Part shown: piece after piece, positions 1-6,318 of the stretch
Layout of the letters: the number at the start of each line of letters is the position of its first letter
Position numbering within the stretch: the stretch's first letter is position 1
NCBI GenBank assembly: GCA_018304205.1
Contig: JAGVWR010000029.1
Location: 1-6,459 of the forward strand
DNA length: 6,459 nt
Direction: 5' to 3'
DNA from: Candidatus Pacearchaeota archaeon
GTDB lineage: Archaea > Nanobdellota > Nanobdellia > Pacearchaeales > GW2011-AR1
The notes under the pieces: generated by a model
What the model was told of the DNA's origin: nothing
Databases searched by the model: none
The model's input: only the letters and a program-made list of their open reading frames with translations
Position numbers and translations under genes: made by a program

Positions 1-889
1 CACAGTTAAGTTTTTCATATATTATTGCACGCAATTCTTGATTGTCTATTCTTCTTGCACCAGGTATTAGAATTCCTGTTTTTCTATATAACATTAGTTC
101 AAACACAGTAAAATATCCTGCTTCTGATATAACAAAATCGTGCTCATCCAAATCAGTTTTAAAATCAGTAGACCAATCTATAACCTTACAGTTTTTTAGG
201 TTAAGTTGGGTATTTGATGATCCTTTTAATATAGTAAACGTTATATTTGGTAGTGATTTGGTAACTTCTTCAATTGATTTAGTAATAATTTCAAAAAACT
301 TTGTTGAAGAGGGTCTTCCTCCCCCTCCGCACGTAACTAAAATTTTAATTTCTTTGCTAGTTCTCTTTTTTCTAAAATATTTATTTTCTATTTTATAACT
401 TGGAAGCACAATAACTTCATTTTCAAACAGGTTGTTTGAGTTCATGCTTTCTAGGTCTTTAAGGGAATATATTTTGTCAAATAATTTAGAATAACCATTT
501 AAAGTAAATATTTCTCTGTGTGAATCTCTTAAGGGGTAGCTAATTAACATAGTCTTTATTCCTTGGGATTTGGCGAATTCAATAATTTTTATATCAAAGA
601 TTGTTGAGAAAATGAGAATTTTTATATTATTTTTCTTGATTAGTTCGATAACTTCTTGGGCATATCTATAAATTAGACATCCTCCAATAGTGTTTGTATG
701 TTCCTGATTCTTCAGCTTAACATACTTAATTTCATTTGATTTTACATTTGAAAATTTTTCATAATCATATTCTGTGAATATTGTGCAATCATATCCTTTT
801 TCTGATAATGATTTAGATAAATTTGTTATGAGTGTCATGTGTCCCATTGTTCCTCCAGTTCCAAGAGATACAAATCCTATCTTTTTCAT
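1..889 (-). CDS. MurG/GT28-like GT-B glycosyltransferase, C-terminus cut by window edge
   Basis: My reading of the minus strand gives 296 codons open to the window edge. The protein begins MKKIGFVSLGTGGTMGHM, a glycine-rich acceptor-side loop (residues 10-17) as in MurG and related GT28 enzymes. The second Rossmann domain starts near residue 182 with ILVTCGGGG (G188-G191). The nucleotide-sugar signature follows at 255-265 (SEAGYFTVFEL), then ILIPGARR and a Gln at 284, matching the family pattern in which an Ala-Gly-x-x-Thr and a Glu hold the UDP-sugar. Such enzymes transfer a sugar, often N-acetylglucosamine, to a lipid-linked or other acceptor at the inner membrane face. Full-length relatives are about 350 residues, so roughly 50-70 are missing to the left. 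The start ATG overlaps the stop of the preceding gene as ATGA, with a weak GAGG ten bases upstream. The exact donor and acceptor cannot be told. The family call is secure; a true MurG role is unlikely if the host is an archaeon. Confidence 0.85.
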   Translation of the reverse strand, partial: MKKIGFVSLGTGGTMGHMTLITNLSKSLSEKGYDCTIFTEYDYEKFSNVKSNEIKYVKLKNQEHTNTIGGCLIYRYAQEVIELIKKNNIKILIFSTIFDIKIIEFAKSQGIKTMLISYPLRDSHREIFTLNGYSKLFDKIYSLKDLESMNSNNLFENEVIVLPSYKIENKYFRKKRTSKEIKILVTCGGGGRPSSTKFFEIITKSIEEVTKSLPNITFTILKGSSNTQLNLKNCKVIDWSTDFKTDLDEHDFVISEAGYFTVFELMLYRKTGILIPGARRIDNQELRAIIYEKLNC

Positions 890-1926
890 TTTGCTAAATC
901 CTCGAGTAATCCTCTGGTTAAGTCTTTAATTCCAGAATACGAAACAACGACAGATTTAACTTCATCTATCCATAAATCAGGAATATGTATTTCTGGGGGA
1001 ACGATGTCTTGCTGTTGTTCTAAAGAATGGAGATCAACTCTTTTAGGAAAGGCGTTCAATTTTAACCTTTTAACAGTTTCAGCTCTTCCAATAGGAGTTA
1101 CTGAGACAGGCCCATTTGGAGTATATTCTGGAAAGATAATCTTTTTTATATTGGTTTTAGGTTTAGAATTTACTTTTAAAAGATCGCAAAATTTCTTTCT
1201 AGATGAACTAATTCCGACATCTAAATCAAATTTTCTAGCAAGAATAATTTTTTGTAATGCATCCTCATCAAACTGTTGAGTGGCTTCAGAATTGTGATAT
1301 TCGTTAAGTAAACTTAATAGTTTCTGGGAATTAGCAATAGTTGAAAATCTAGTGTAAATTGGTTTTGGAATATAACTTCCTCTTAATCCTTTTTCTGTAA
1401 AATCTAATAATGTGTCTCCATCGTTAATAAATGTCAGATCTAACTTTTCTAGGAAGCTAACTGCGAGGGTGGTTTTTCCTGACCAACATCTTCCAGGAAT
1501 GGTTAAACCTCCGTTTTTTGATTCTACAGTAGATGCATGAAATAAAATTTTTCCTTCTGAAGCTTCTTCAAGAAGATACTTTTCAAAACATTTACAGAAT
1601 GCATCTTCATCATTTTGTATATAGCTTCTCACAAAGAATTCTGAGCAGCTTTTTTGCCAAATAGTTCTAACTAGGGTATTATAACGCAAAAAGTCTATTC
1701 CTGGTGTTGATAGAGAGTTATTTTTTCTAACAGACCTATAGGGAAATGATTTGTCCTTTATTATAGATCCTTCTTCAACTACTTCTATTTCAAAAAAGCA
1801 ATCGAAATCTGTAGAAGGATTGCCTGGTTCTTCTATGTTTCTTTCGATTTTCAATAGCAACCCTTCAGGCGCACGTATGATTACTTTTCTCTCCCCTAAA
1901 TAATCGTACATTCTTTGTATATTCAT
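886..1926 (-). CDS. HPr-kinase-like P-loop protein (HprK-related)
   Basis: This 346-residue protein has the C-terminal half typical of HprK-related kinases. It shows ILFHASTVE (127-135, His130), then a Walker A loop GRCWSGKT (145-152) directly followed by TLA. Next is FINDGD (166-171), in the place where HPr kinase has its Asp-Asp Walker B pair, and later IIFPEYTP (263-270), a strand-loop common in these relatives. The N-terminal 120 residues show no motif I recognise. True HprK phosphorylates a serine of HPr in the sugar phosphotransferase system. HprK-related proteins beside biosynthetic genes act elsewhere; some phosphorylate lasso peptide precursors, and many are unassigned. Here it lies between a radical SAM gene (13-base gap upstream) and a glycosyltransferase (4-base overlap downstream), so it probably acts in the same pathway. 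The start ATG has no Shine-Dalgarno motif. The ATP-binding fold is well supported; the substrate is unknown. Confidence 0.8.
   Translation of the reverse strand: MNIQRMYDYLGERKVIIRAPEGLLLKIERNIEEPGNPSTDFDCFFEIEVVEEGSIIKDKSFPYRSVRKNNSLSTPGIDFLRYNTLVRTIWQKSCSEFFVRSYIQNDEDAFCKCFEKYLLEEASEGKILFHASTVESKNGGLTIPGRCWSGKTTLAVSFLEKLDLTFINDGDTLLDFTEKGLRGSYIPKPIYTRFSTIANSQKLLSLLNEYHNSEATQQFDEDALQKIILARKFDLDVGISSSRKKFCDLLKVNSKPKTNIKKIIFPEYTPNGPVSVTPIGRAETVKRLKLNAFPKRVDLHSLEQQQDIVPPEIHIPDLWIDEVKSVVVSYSGIKDLTRGLLEDLAK
900..903 (-). promoter_or_regulatory. Weak ribosome binding site of the GT28-like gene
   Basis: GAGG on the minus strand lies ten bases before the ATG at 889, within the end of the HprK-like gene. 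Short and slightly distant, but consistent with the GAGGT before the radical SAM gene. Confidence 0.35.
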
Positions 1927-1939
1927 GTTTAATTTATTT

Positions 1940-2824
1940 TTATTTCACTTCTAATTCTATCTTTTTGTTACCATTACAGTCTAAACAAATGTCTAAAAAA
2001 TCTCTATCTTTCATTTTTTTTCTATGCTTAATTGCAGTTAAAGATTTCCATATGCTGTAGACACCATTATCTTTAACATTACCAAGAACATATTTTCCCT
2101 GATAATCCCAACAACAAGGGTTTACTGAGCCATCCCAGTTAATAACCATCCATTTCAAACAAGGAGGGCTTACATTCTCAGGCAATTTTGTAGTTAAGTT
2201 ATTATCTTTATATCTAGAATAGGGTGTTCCAAGAGGCACAAATTGTTGAAACGTTTGTGGGCTGTTATCCATAACATTAAAAGACTTTGTTGAAATGTCA
2301 TGAAAACCAAGTTCTCTTGCAAAATCTTTTGCATTTACTAATTGAGTGATATTATCTCTTGTAGCAACAGTTTGCATAATTAGTTTAGTTTTACTTTTAT
2401 CAAGTATAGGAGCTAATCTTTTTACCCCCCTTATAACCTTTGCTAAATTACCTCCTTTTTGATGAATATCATAAACTTCAGGAGTGAATCCATTAATTGA
2501 AATAATTATTTCATCTAGGGAAGTCATAAAACTAAGATCTTCAAAATCTTCAAGTTTCCATCCTGTTGTGCTAATTGTTTTTTTGCATTTATATTTTCTT
2601 ATATTTTCTAGAAGTGTTGAGATTTTGGGATGTAGGAGCGGCTCACCATAATTCCATAGCATAACTTGAGATATCTGGTCTCCTGTTTCTTTGAATATTT
2701 TAAAGAAAAGATCAGGATCAATGTTTCCATTACCTCTTGGGAGCCTAGAATTTGGGCAACTAACACATCTATAATTACATTTACTGCTTATTTCGATATT
2801 TAGTCTTTTCAGTTCTTCAGTCAT
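1940..2824 (-). CDS. Radical SAM enzyme with short SPASM-like C-terminal domain
   Basis: The 294-residue protein opens with the radical SAM cluster motif SSKCNYRCVSC (C16, C20, C23; CxxxCxxC), which binds the [4Fe-4S] cluster that cleaves S-adenosylmethionine. NYGEPLLHP (G60-E61-P62) is the second SAM-binding motif. The C-terminal part has C222, a DGSVNPCC segment (C237, C238), then LGNV, IW and a final CLDC (C280, C283). This is the pattern of SPASM/twitch domains that hold an extra Fe-S cluster. SPASM enzymes mature peptides, activate sulfatases or modify sugars and cofactors. This one is near the lower size limit and has fewer cysteines than a full two-cluster SPASM, so one auxiliary cluster is more likely. 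Its ATG overlaps the upstream glycosyltransferase stop (ATGA), with GAGGT nine bases before the ATG. No precursor peptide gene is next to it, so a glycan, lipid or distant peptide substrate is possible. The family is secure; the reaction is not known. Confidence 0.9.
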   Translation of the reverse strand: MTEELKRLNIEISSKCNYRCVSCPNSRLPRGNGNIDPDLFFKIFKETGDQISQVMLWNYGEPLLHPKISTLLENIRKYKCKKTISTTGWKLEDFEDLSFMTSLDEIIISINGFTPEVYDIHQKGGNLAKVIRGVKRLAPILDKSKTKLIMQTVATRDNITQLVNAKDFARELGFHDISTKSFNVMDNSPQTFQQFVPLGTPYSRYKDNNLTTKLPENVSPPCLKWMVINWDGSVNPCCWDYQGKYVLGNVKDNGVYSIWKSLTAIKHRKKMKDRDFLDICLDCNGNKKIELEVK

Positions 2825-3783
2825 CTAAAATATACCTCTTTATCTCTTTTAATTATTTCTGATATTCCCAAAATTCTCCTATTTTCTTGGATGGAATTAT
2901 TACTCTTTAACATATCGCTGGAGAAATATTTTTTTGGATGATCCATATGGAGTACTTCAAATTGAGGCTCACCAGGTATAAATTGTAAATCAAAACACTG
3001 GGCGAGTTTCCATTGAAGATCGGAGTCTTCGCAACCCCAAGTTCTAAATTCTTCACAATATCCTCCAACAGTTTCAAATTGGGATTTTCTCATGAATGTT
3101 CCACCACAGTGAACATCGTGGGACCAGATTGTTGGTTCTTGTCCTTTTAGTGATGAGTCACTAATATATCTCTGGAAATTTTCTAAGGAAGTAGTTACTA
3201 TTTTCTCTTCACCATTTCTGATTCTTTTTACTACTTTCAATTTTCTTACTATTTCGTCAGTAGTTGCAAGGAAGTCTTGCTGGTAATTAAGGGAGTCAAT
3301 AGTTTTTCTGATTCCAACTTCATTTATTCTTCTTAAAAATTCATCAAAACACTCCAGAGGCATTCTTCTCATTTTTGGCCTATGAAATGCCATGTCTGGA
3401 TTTGACTCTAATCTTTTAATGAGAGAAGATAAGTAGTTTTGATTTTTGAAGATAATGTCTGCATCATTTGTGTAAATAAACTGACCTTTTGCTAACTTTG
3501 CTCCTAAATTTCTTACTTTGCCTGGTCTGAAACTATTTCCTATATCTTCTTCATTTGGCTTGTAAATGTATCTAAGATTCATATATCTGGCAAACTCTCT
3601 TAAACCGGGAGTTGCATTTTGTTCTGAAATAATTATTTCGCTTTTAATTCCAGTTTGTGTTTTTAATGAATTAATGCAAATTTGAGTTCTATTTATATCA
3701 AAATTTGCGTATATGGGTACAACAATGCTTACGTCTATTGAATTTTGTCTTTCAAGATATCTTTTTAGAGATTTGTTATGCAT
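2821..3783 (-). CDS. GT-A glycosyltransferase, family 2 type with galactosyltransferase-like C-terminus
   Basis: The 320-residue protein starts its GT-A fold with DVSIVVPIYAN (17-27), the usual first strand and loop of family 2 enzymes. It carries NDAD (D107, D109) as the DXD metal and nucleotide-sugar site. A helical insert (about 140-215) separates this from the C-terminal half, which has HCGGTFMRK (225-233) and a WGCEDSDLQWKL stretch (249-260). That stretch has the Glu-Asp pair typical of the Glyco_transf_7C region seen in chondroitin-synthase-like and GT27-like enzymes. HMDHP (279-283) may give a metal-binding His. No membrane segment is seen, so it probably works in the cytoplasm on a nucleotide sugar and a carrier-bound acceptor. 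It is the first gene of the minus-strand operon, and a TATA-like box 19-29 bases before its ATG suggests a leaderless transcript. Donor and acceptor are unknown. Confidence 0.88.
   Translation of the reverse strand: MHNKSLKRYLERQNSIDVSIVVPIYANFDINRTQICINSLKTQTGIKSEIIISEQNATPGLREFARYMNLRYIYKPNEEDIGNSFRPGKVRNLGAKLAKGQFIYTNDADIIFKNQNYLSSLIKRLESNPDMAFHRPKMRRMPLECFDEFLRRINEVGIRKTIDSLNYQQDFLATTDEIVRKLKVVKRIRNGEEKIVTTSLENFQRYISDSSLKGQEPTIWSHDVHCGGTFMRKSQFETVGGYCEEFRTWGCEDSDLQWKLAQCFDLQFIPGEPQFEVLHMDHPKKYFSSDMLKSNNSIQENRRILGISEIIKRDKEVYFR
2834..2838 (-). promoter_or_regulatory. Ribosome binding site of the radical SAM gene
   Basis: GAGGT on the minus strand lies nine bases before the ATG at 2824 and inside the end of the upstream glycosyltransferase gene. 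It supports this start codon and translation of an internal operon gene through a Shine-Dalgarno contact, unlike the first gene. Confidence 0.5.
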
Positions 3784-3790
3784 ATTTTAA
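3781..3790 (+). promoter_or_regulatory. TATA-like promoter of the GH5 gene
   Basis: CATATTTTAA begins on the start codon of the divergent gene and is centred about 30 bases before ATG 3816, giving an expected transcription start near 3812 and a leader of a few bases. A purine run AAGGAAGG follows at 3789-3796 but is 19 bases from the ATG, too far for a normal ribosome binding site. A second TATA-like sequence (3801-3812) would place the start inside the coding sequence and is less suitable for this gene. Confidence 0.35.
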
Positions 3791-3800
3791 GGAAGGTATT

Positions 3801-3812
3801 GCATATTTAAAC
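3801..3812 (-). promoter_or_regulatory. TATA-like promoter of the minus-strand operon
   Basis: On the minus strand the sequence reads GTTTAAATATGC, centred about 24 bases before the ATG at 3783. In archaea the TATA box lies about 25 bases before the transcription start, so transcription would begin at or within the start codon and the mRNA would be leaderless. No Shine-Dalgarno motif precedes this ATG, which agrees. The box is inferred from sequence alone. Confidence 0.5.
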
Positions 3813-3815
3813 ATT

Positions 3816-4850
3816 ATGATGTGTGACTACTTTCTAAAAGTAATAAGAACATTTTTAAGTATTGGTATGTTAAGTCTACTTATGTCTTTATACCCTCTAA
3901 AAGTTGAAAAAAATCATCTTGTTTCTAACGGTAAAAATATAATTCTCAGGGGCTTTTCTATTGCTGACCCCTATAAAATAAGAAATAAAGATAAAATTGA
4001 AGTAAGTTTCATAATTAATAAAATTGTTGAGTTAGGAGGGAATGTTATAAGAGTTCCAATACGACCCGATTTATGGCAAACGATCCCTAATTTTTTTGAG
4101 TTGTATATTGATGAAATTGTAGACGAATGTTTGAAGAATGATATTTACTGCGTATTGGATTGGCATGCAATAGGAAATCCAATTAAAAATCAAACTAGGA
4201 TGAAAGAATCCTTTATAGAAAAAAATGGATGTAAGTATTATCGTTATGATTCAAACATAGAGATTGCCTATAAATTTTGGGCAGAATCTTCTCAAAGATA
4301 TGTTAAAAAGAAGAATGTAATATTTGAAGTGTTTAATGAGCCTGCACCTGGAGAAAAGGATATTCAAAAAATGGAATTATCAGCTCTCTATTGGAAAGAA
4401 TGGAAACTATGTTTGGAGAAATTAATTGAAATTATAAGAATTAACTCAAACAATCTTATTCTTATTAGCCCGGTAAGGTGGGCGTATAATCTTTCTAATG
4501 TAGCAGAATATCCTTTAATAGGCAAAAATATTGCCTATTCAGTGCATCCTTATCCAATTCATACGGATTGGCAAGAAAACTTTGAGAAAGTTGTTGGAAA
4601 ATTTGCTCTTGTGGTAACTGAATGGGGTTTTATGGAAAAAACAGATCAAGACTTTTTAAGATCTAATTCGGTCCAATATGGAGTACCCATCCTTAACTAT
4701 ATGGAAGAAAACCATATAAGTTGGATTGCATGGTGTTTTGATAAAAGCTGGGATCCTAAAATAGTCAATTCCTGGGAGGATAGAGATTATTCGAATTGGG
4801 GAAAATTTATAACTCAAAGACTAGGAGAAATACTTAGAAAACCTTTATAA
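3816..4850 (+). CDS. GH5-family glycoside hydrolase with N-terminal membrane anchor or signal peptide
   Basis: From the start chosen here the protein has 344 residues. A basic stretch (K8, R11) and a hydrophobic segment (about 12-28) precede the catalytic barrel, so it is probably exported or anchored outside the membrane. The barrel begins LKVEKNHLVSNGK and LRGF, as in GH5 cellulase-type enzymes. All key residues are present: R79 in VIRVP, H117 in DWHA, N174-E175-P176 with E175 as acid/base, H244 and Y246 in VHPYP, E269 in VTEWGF as nucleophile, and W306. It should hydrolyse a beta-linked glycan such as a beta-glucan or mannan; the exact linkage is not readable. The same frame is open from an ATG at 3705, but that would bury 79 bases in the divergent gene and add a non-signal-like extension, so 3816 (or 3819) is preferred. 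ATG 3867 is another option but would remove the basic residues before the hydrophobic stretch. It may be co-transcribed with the kinase 22 bases downstream. Confidence 0.85.
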   Translation: MMCDYFLKVIRTFLSIGMLSLLMSLYPLKVEKNHLVSNGKNIILRGFSIADPYKIRNKDKIEVSFIINKIVELGGNVIRVPIRPDLWQTIPNFFELYIDEIVDECLKNDIYCVLDWHAIGNPIKNQTRMKESFIEKNGCKYYRYDSNIEIAYKFWAESSQRYVKKKNVIFEVFNEPAPGEKDIQKMELSALYWKEWKLCLEKLIEIIRINSNNLILISPVRWAYNLSNVAEYPLIGKNIAYSVHPYPIHTDWQENFEKVVGKFALVVTEWGFMEKTDQDFLRSNSVQYGVPILNYMEENHISWIAWCFDKSWDPKIVNSWEDRDYSNWGKFITQRLGEILRKPL

Positions 4851-4872
4851 TCTATACTTTAAACAGTATTTT

Positions 4873-5640
4873 ATGGAATTAGCAAGCGAGATTTCTCATT
4901 TGGAGGAAAAGTTAGGCTTTAAATTTTTAAAATATGATCGGATTGATGGGGGAGGATTTGATTCTGAAAAATATCTTATAACCTCTTCTAATGGTAAATA
5001 TCTTCATAAAATATATTTAAAACCTTTTCTTTCTGAACATTTTGATTTTTTATTCTCTTTGAGGGATGTAGGGTTTCCGTCACAATTTCCTTTAGCTAAA
5101 GACCCATTTGTCTTCAGAGGTAGGCCTTCAGTTGTTTATACATATACTGATGGAAATATTAAATTGCCTTTAAATGATGAAGATGTTGCGTCTGTTGCAA
5201 AATTGTTGGCAATTTGGCATGCGCTTGGATCGAAGTATGTTTCGTCAATAGGTAAAGATTATGGTTTAACTATGGTTCATGGAGACTTTCATCCAGGACA
5301 TTTAGTTACTAATGAAAAAGGATTAAATTTTATAGACTGCGATAGGATAGGTGTTAGGCATCCGGCCAAAGATATAGGTAGTTTTTTATTTTATAATGCT
5401 TTAGGTAGTTTTTCAAATCCTGAAGTAAATATTAAGGCTCAAGCAATTTTATTTATTGAAAAATATATGGCAGCTTCACAATTTGAAATAAAGTTTATGG
5501 ACGTTTACCCATACTTAAATAGGGTTGCTAGCAACTTTTTGGTTAGATCTTGTGAGTTAGGTATTTCTCCTAAGAAAATAAATAAAAGAGAGAAAATTAG
5601 TGAAAGTATAATTCAACTTATTAGTTCTTTAGGTAGGTAG
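4873..5640 (+). CDS. APH/choline-kinase-fold small-molecule kinase
   Basis: The 255-residue protein has the layout of aminoglycoside phosphotransferase-fold kinases. A glycine-rich segment DGGGFDSEKYLI (25-36) is in the nucleotide loop position, and HKIYLK (45-50) holds candidate ATP-binding lysines. Then come YTYTDG (89-94) at the hinge, VHGDFHPGH (135-143) as the catalytic loop with D138 as the likely base, and FIDCDRIG (153-160) with D155 or D157 as the metal ligand. In most relatives the catalytic loop reads HGDxHxxN, with Asn binding metal; here that position is H143. Such kinases phosphorylate sugars, amino sugars, choline, homoserine or antibiotics; the neighbours make a sugar or other small metabolite more likely than drug resistance. 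The gene follows the GH5 gene by 22 bases without a clear ribosome binding site. Its 3' end overlaps the convergent phosphatase gene by 28 bases. The fold is confident; the substrate is unknown. Confidence 0.82.
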   Translation: MELASEISHLEEKLGFKFLKYDRIDGGGFDSEKYLITSSNGKYLHKIYLKPFLSEHFDFLFSLRDVGFPSQFPLAKDPFVFRGRPSVVYTYTDGNIKLPLNDEDVASVAKLLAIWHALGSKYVSSIGKDYGLTMVHGDFHPGHLVTNEKGLNFIDCDRIGVRHPAKDIGSFLFYNALGSFSNPEVNIKAQAILFIEKYMAASQFEIKFMDVYPYLNRVASNFLVRSCELGISPKKINKREKISESIIQLISSLGR

Positions 5641-6161
5641 GAAGTATCGCCTAAAACTCTTACTCTCCAAGGGTTAGATAGTTTAGATTGTCCAAGCTTA
5701 TAAAATATATTTATTGAAGCATTTCTTTGCATAATTACTAGAGATTTAGCGAAAGGTATTTTCATTAGGATAGAAAATATGGCTCTGTTTATATTTCCGT
5801 GTGCAATTATTATGCTTCCATCAGTCACAGATATCTTTTTGATGAATGATTCTATTTTTTTAATTTGCATCTTATGTCTTTTGCAATCTTCTTCCTTTTC
5901 TATTTTTCCTGGAAATTCATTTAGGACTGGGTCTTCTATTATTGGAATATTTAGTGCTTTAGAGACTATTTCAGCAGTTTCTTTGGCTCTAGCAAGTTTA
6001 CTTGTGTATATTCTTTTAATATGGTAGTTTTTTAATTTTTCAGCCAATTTTAATGATTGTTGTACTCCTTTCTCATTTAATGAATCATCATGATCGTCTT
6101 CTTTTTTAAAGTCTGCATGTCTAGCAATATAGAGTTTTACTTTAGGTATATTTTTATCCAT
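5613..6161 (-). CDS. Histidine phosphatase superfamily protein (phosphoglycerate-mutase-like)
   Basis: The 182-residue protein has the full set of catalytic residues of the histidine phosphatase family. YIARHAD holds R14 and the phosphate-accepting H15; the usual Gly of the RHG motif is Ala, as in SixA-type members. LARAKETA (56-63) gives the second phosphate-binding Arg (R58), NEF (81-83) supplies the likely acid E82, and IIIAHGNINRAI (117-128) gives the second His (H121). Its size fits a small broad-range or sugar-phosphate phosphatase rather than a glycolytic mutase, which is usually about 230-250 residues. It should be cytoplasmic, since no signal is seen. The gene converges on the kinase gene with overlapping 3' ends, so a kinase and a phosphatase sit side by side on opposite strands. 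Whether they act on the same compound is only a guess. No Shine-Dalgarno motif precedes the ATG; a TATA-like stretch lies about 20 bases upstream. Confidence 0.88.
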   Translation of the reverse strand: MDKNIPKVKLYIARHADFKKEDDHDDSLNEKGVQQSLKLAEKLKNYHIKRIYTSKLARAKETAEIVSKALNIPIIEDPVLNEFPGKIEKEEDCKRHKMQIKKIESFIKKISVTDGSIIIAHGNINRAIFSILMKIPFAKSLVIMQRNASINIFYKLGQSKLSNPWRVRVLGDTSYLPKELIS

Positions 6162-6174
6162 TGTAATTTTATAT

Positions 6175-6186
6175 CTTATATTATTT
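6175..6186 (-). promoter_or_regulatory. TATA-like stretch upstream of the phosphatase gene
   Basis: On the minus strand AAATAATATAAG lies about 20 bases before the ATG at 6161. The spacing is a little short for a leaderless archaeal promoter and the surroundings are AT-rich, so this is tentative. Confidence 0.3.
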
Positions 6187-6208
6187 AGTGTTTTTAATCT
6201 TTCTTATG

Positions 6209-6259
6209 TCAAGAAATTTGACAGAAAACCACACCTTTCAAGGTGTGGTCGTTTCTTGA
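6209..6259 (+). repeat. Hairpin 1 of the structured block
   Basis: Outer arms TCAAGAAA (6209-6216) and TTTCTTGA (6252-6259) pair over 8 bases. Inner arms ACCACACCTT (6228-6237) and AAGGTGTGGT (6240-6249) pair perfectly over 10 bases around a 2-base centre; in RNA the tip would open to a loop of four to six bases. The internal loop is lopsided, 11 bases on the left and 2 on the right. The GC-rich stem stands out in AT-rich surroundings. The stem with a CTTTCAAG tip followed by GTCGTT resembles, from memory, right-end hairpins of tnpB-carrying IS200/IS605 elements. Confidence 0.7.
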
Positions 6260-6265
6260 GCATCC

Positions 6266-6318
6266 AGAAGTCTCAAACAAACAATGGCTTTTAAGCCATG
6301 GTAAACGAAAAGACTTCT
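6266..6318 (+). repeat. Hairpin 2 of the structured block
   Basis: Outer arms AGAAGTCT (6266-6273) and AGACTTCT (6311-6318) pair over 8 bases. Inner arms ATGGCTT (6284-6290) and AAGCCAT (6293-6299) pair over 7 bases around TT. The internal loop is almost symmetrical, 10 A-rich bases on the left and 11 on the right. It begins six bases after hairpin 1. Confidence 0.7.

Noticed and set aside
42..398. Plus-strand open frame of 118 codons
   Set aside because: It is antisense to the GT28-like gene, which shows clear family motifs; the plus frame gives a low-complexity, Ser/Leu-rich product with no recognisable domain.
839..1279. Plus-strand open frame of 146 codons
   Set aside because: Antisense to the HprK-like gene and rich in Ser, Cys and Phe without any motif; a shadow frame.
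3705..3815. Longer N-terminus for the GH5 protein starting at ATG 3705
   Set aside because: It would overlap the divergent gene by 79 bases and put 37 unrelated residues in front of a normal signal-anchor segment.
4873..5640. Aminoglycoside resistance gene
   Set aside because: The fold matches, but the altered catalytic loop and the glycan-related neighbours argue for a metabolic substrate.
5779..6027. Plus-strand open frame resembling a small hydrophobic protein
   Set aside because: Antisense to the phosphatase gene, whose catalytic residues are intact; the hydrophobic look comes from reading Lys/Glu codons backwards.
6228..6249. Simple transcription terminator hairpin
   Set aside because: No T-run follows the stem, and the hairpin lies upstream of the minus-strand phosphatase gene, not at a gene end on either strand within the window.
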